The notes beneath the pieces were generated by a model that was not told the origin of the DNA, made no database searches, and saw nothing but the letters and a program-made list of their open reading frames with translations. A program made the translations under genes and the position numbers. Positions 61,301-64,000 of a stretch of DNA of 64,000 nucleotides are shown here, in pieces. The stretch lies in assembly GCA_033026295.1 (NCBI GenBank), contig CM065170.1, positions 13,712,040-13,776,039 of the forward strand, read 5' to 3'. The stretch is from Channa striata (taxonomy: Eukaryota; Chordata; Actinopteri; Anabantiformes; Channidae). Numbering within the stretch: position 1 is the first letter of the stretch; each line of letters opens with the position of its first letter.

Positions 61301-64000
61301 TCATAGTGTTTTCCTGAAATTATAGATGCTAATGCAATGAGCAGATACAAAACATTTAAATGCCACTGTAAGAGCGGCGAGCAACTCTAGTGGTCATTAC
61401 TATTATCTGAATTAATTGTCATTCATATTGCATCCCTCAGTGAATCCATTCACATCCAGCGGGGAGCGGAATGAGCCAAACACAAAAGGATGTATTTTCC
61501 AGCTCTGCCTTTCTCATACAGTAGATATGCACATGCAGCTGGATAAAAACTCAGCACTAACAACTCAATCAAGGGCCAAATTGAATTAAAATGCAGATGA
61601 ACTCAATTTGTTTGGAAGAACATTGTTCAAGGTGCTCATTAACTTGTATCTCTCCTCATAAGATGGGAACCAGAATCTCCTGGTGTGGTGTTGCATGACC
61701 CCACCTGCAGCGACAAACTTCCCGTCAGCGATTTGAATAATGAAAAAGAAACATACACACGCAACAAAAGAAACAACCGCAGCACAGCCGCTGCACTTAT
61801 ATTAACTCCTGCTCCGTACTTCAAGGATATTATATATAATTCACTCAGAAGCAGAAGAGAGTCAAATGAAAAATTGATTTGTGGGATGTACTGTAGTGGA
61901 GATTTTATTTATTTTATTTATTTATTTTGGCTCCTGGACACACAGCTGCCATCTTGTTTCCGTGAAGGGAAACTTGAAGAAAGAATACCAAGATGGGCTT
62001 TTAATTAGACAGCACGCAGCCACCACTGCTGTCAGCTCCGTCTAATAGAATTAATTACATAAACATGTGGCGGAGCTTGTGTGTTTTTCATGGTCAGCTG
62101 TAGACATCCATCACAATTATTACACCAACAGCCATCTTGAGATAATGCTCAACGTGCTATTACAACCACATCACATCATGGCTATTTCTGCGCAGTCTCA
62201 TCTCGCATCTCGTCAGTCATTCAAAATGTCCACATGACCTCTGACCTCTCTTGTCCCACCACACCTGTCTCCCAGATGGAACGTTTGGGCCGTGTATTTG
62301 ACTACGACCTCCAACATGCCCTCTGCCCACGCTCCTGTGAGTGCTGTCTGCGGTGATGGAGTGGCTAGATGGGAGGTGTAGTCCAGTCACCCAGGGTGCA
62401 GCTGTCTGCCGGGCGGGTGAGTGATAGGTTGCCCAGAGGTTTGTTGGTGCAGCAGGTGGAGTCAGTGACTCTGATGCTCGGTCAGTGCTGCAGCTCTGAC
62501 CTTCAAACCAACACTATCATTCAAACTCGCTTTCAAACACTACAATCAGAAATGCTTTTCCTGTTATCATTTCTGTTTCAAGGCCACAATCTGGTTGAGA
62601 GGTTAATCCTGGAAGCTCCAGAACCCGCATTTTGCTTAATTGTGGATAAAAGAATATTGAAAAAATCTTTACCGTCCAAGTGTTTCTAACAATCCTGTTG
62701 TCCTTCTGAGGCCCTCCGAGGTGCTCATTGTGCACCATTACTGTATGTCATGATCTGTGAAATCCAAATTCAAGTCAGGCCCCAGTGCTTTATTGAATCC
62801 AATAAACTCCACTGAAACTCCATCAGCTACCCCACTGATATTGACAAGGACTCTTGACAGTCTAAACATATATTCATTGTAGAATTCATCAATACAAGCT
62901 CTGTGGAGCAGCTTTTGTTTACAGAAAAAGCTTCTGTGTTTCTTCTCAGGTAATGACTTTGATAAGTAAGAATAAAGCCCCACGAGTGTTGTTTGACTTG
63001 CTATGTCTCCAACCATATTTCACCTTGGCATAGCTATAAATATATACTGTGTCTCAGCCAGCCCAGACCTTTTGTAAGAACTTTTCTCTTCTTGCTTTTG
63101 TGTGTGGCAAGATTTTAAAGATGGTTTTCATGAATCAAATCGCTCCAGTGTGAATCCTGCAATTGGATGAGAAATTCAGGATGGGCTAAGTGATTAAACA
63201 GAGCTCATCTCTACAATTAATTATGATAAGCCCCCAAGCAAGGCACTTAAACCTGTTTATGTTTAGGTTTAAGACTCTGGTTATCCTATTATCCTGCCTG
63301 ATCTGAATATGTGCACTGTAGCTGTATGAATCTAAAGCCGGCACCGCTGAAAAAAGAGCATGCATGGTCAGCAAACCATCGTCGGACAAATAAAAAAGAG
63401 AGAGAGAGAAGAAATGTTATCCTGGATAAAAGATAAGCCAAGCCGTCTGTCCCCTCCTCTGCAGCCTGATGCTTAAATCCAACACGAGCACACCAAATAA
63501 GCCTTGAGCCTGTGTGCTATTTCCCTGAGCTGCAGACCTTGACCCCGCACGCCACGGGCCCAAACACACTGGCTCTGCCCTGGTATCATGACTGCTGCCG
63601 TGGAGGCCCGAGCAGATAAGACATGATGAATGCAGATTGTTTGTGGTGTGACAGACTCATTCGTTTACAGTGGGATGGTGCCTTCACGAGGGGCAACGCC
63701 ATGCAACCCTTAGTCTAGGAGAGACTGAATGAAAGGAGAGGAAGAAAAAATGAAGGATAAAAGGGGGAAAAATATGGTGTAAAATGAGAACTATGAAGTG
63801 TCAAAGTAATAGAGGGAATGAGACACAGAGGAGTGTGTGGAAATAATGCTCATACTAGAGGACACCGTGACACAGAAAAACCTGAGTTGCAGTCTAATAT
63901 GAGAAAGGCAGTGAGAACAGTCCATTTTTCCCTTTAGGCAGGTAGTAAGGAGAAAGAAATTGGAATGAGAGAGGTGAGAAAGGACATAACACAAAGTGAG
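58311..64000. other. Gene-poor noncoding stretch to the window end
   Basis: No coding exon could be supported. A 61-base segment at 62276-62336 has strong exon-like borders (a pyrimidine tract with cctgtctcccag, then donor gtgagt) but no recognisable peptide. A TTTAT-rich run lies at 61902-61927. The region 60220-62330 has few obvious repeats and an ordered, mixed composition and might contain conserved noncoding elements. The final 300 bases are purine-rich and low in complexity. Confidence 0.55.
61902..61927. repeat. (TTTAT/TTTA)n low-complexity run
   Basis: Tandem TTTAT and TTTA units are read directly. There is no other feature in the immediate vicinity. Confidence 0.85.

Noticed and set aside
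1..64000. Prokaryotic-style features (operons, CRISPR arrays, riboswitches, phage genes)
   Set aside because: The window is animal intronic and intergenic DNA. No direct-repeat/spacer array, no rRNA and no complete tRNA gene was seen.

Overview
This window looks like teleost (probably percomorph) fish nuclear DNA. It is AT-rich and intron-dominated, with (CA)n, (TC)n and (TTTA)n microsatellites, a decayed Tc1-like transposon of a family common in fish, and tRNA-derived SINE-like fragments. There are no operons, Shine-Dalgarno sites or dense ORFs. Nearly all open frames over 60 codons are chance ORFs.

One gene can be supported: the 3' part of an MDGA-family gene (MAM domain-containing GPI-anchor protein) on the + strand, most similar to MDGA2. 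Six exons are phase-consistent: 1042-1219 (end of the fibronectin-III-like domain), 10022-10042 (a 21-nt microexon), and 12076-12231, 14648-14809, 22517-22647 and 23220-23316, which together encode the MAM domain. They total 745 nt, about 248 residues. The protein is a cell-surface regulator of neurexin-neuroligin adhesion in neurons. The exons for its signal peptide and Ig domains lie upstream of the window. The exon for its C-terminal GPI-attachment tail was not found with confidence. A candidate 18-nt microexon at 27359-27376 fits the reading phase.

Layout: 1-1041 is an intron. 1042-23316 holds six exons with introns of 0.6 to 8.8 kb; the intron at 14810-22516 carries a truncated, degenerate Tc1-like element (19595-about 21349) in the opposite orientation. 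23317-64000 has no confident coding exon and is either the terminal introns of mdga2 or the gene-poor DNA downstream. It holds repeat relics (32930-33215, 46498-47021, 47220-47400, 53075-53156), a second Tc1 transposase relic (58199-58310), microsatellites and several inverted repeats, the most elaborate at 53887-53977. Some unique, ordered-looking stretches (near 35.1-35.5, 53.8-54.2, 57.1-57.25 and 60.2-62.3 kb) could be conserved noncoding elements, but only alignment to other fish can show that.

I saw no convincing new biological system. The most useful points are the phase-1 exon architecture with an in-frame skippable microexon, the unresolved alternative 3' ends of the gene, and the hairpin-like element at 53.9 kb.
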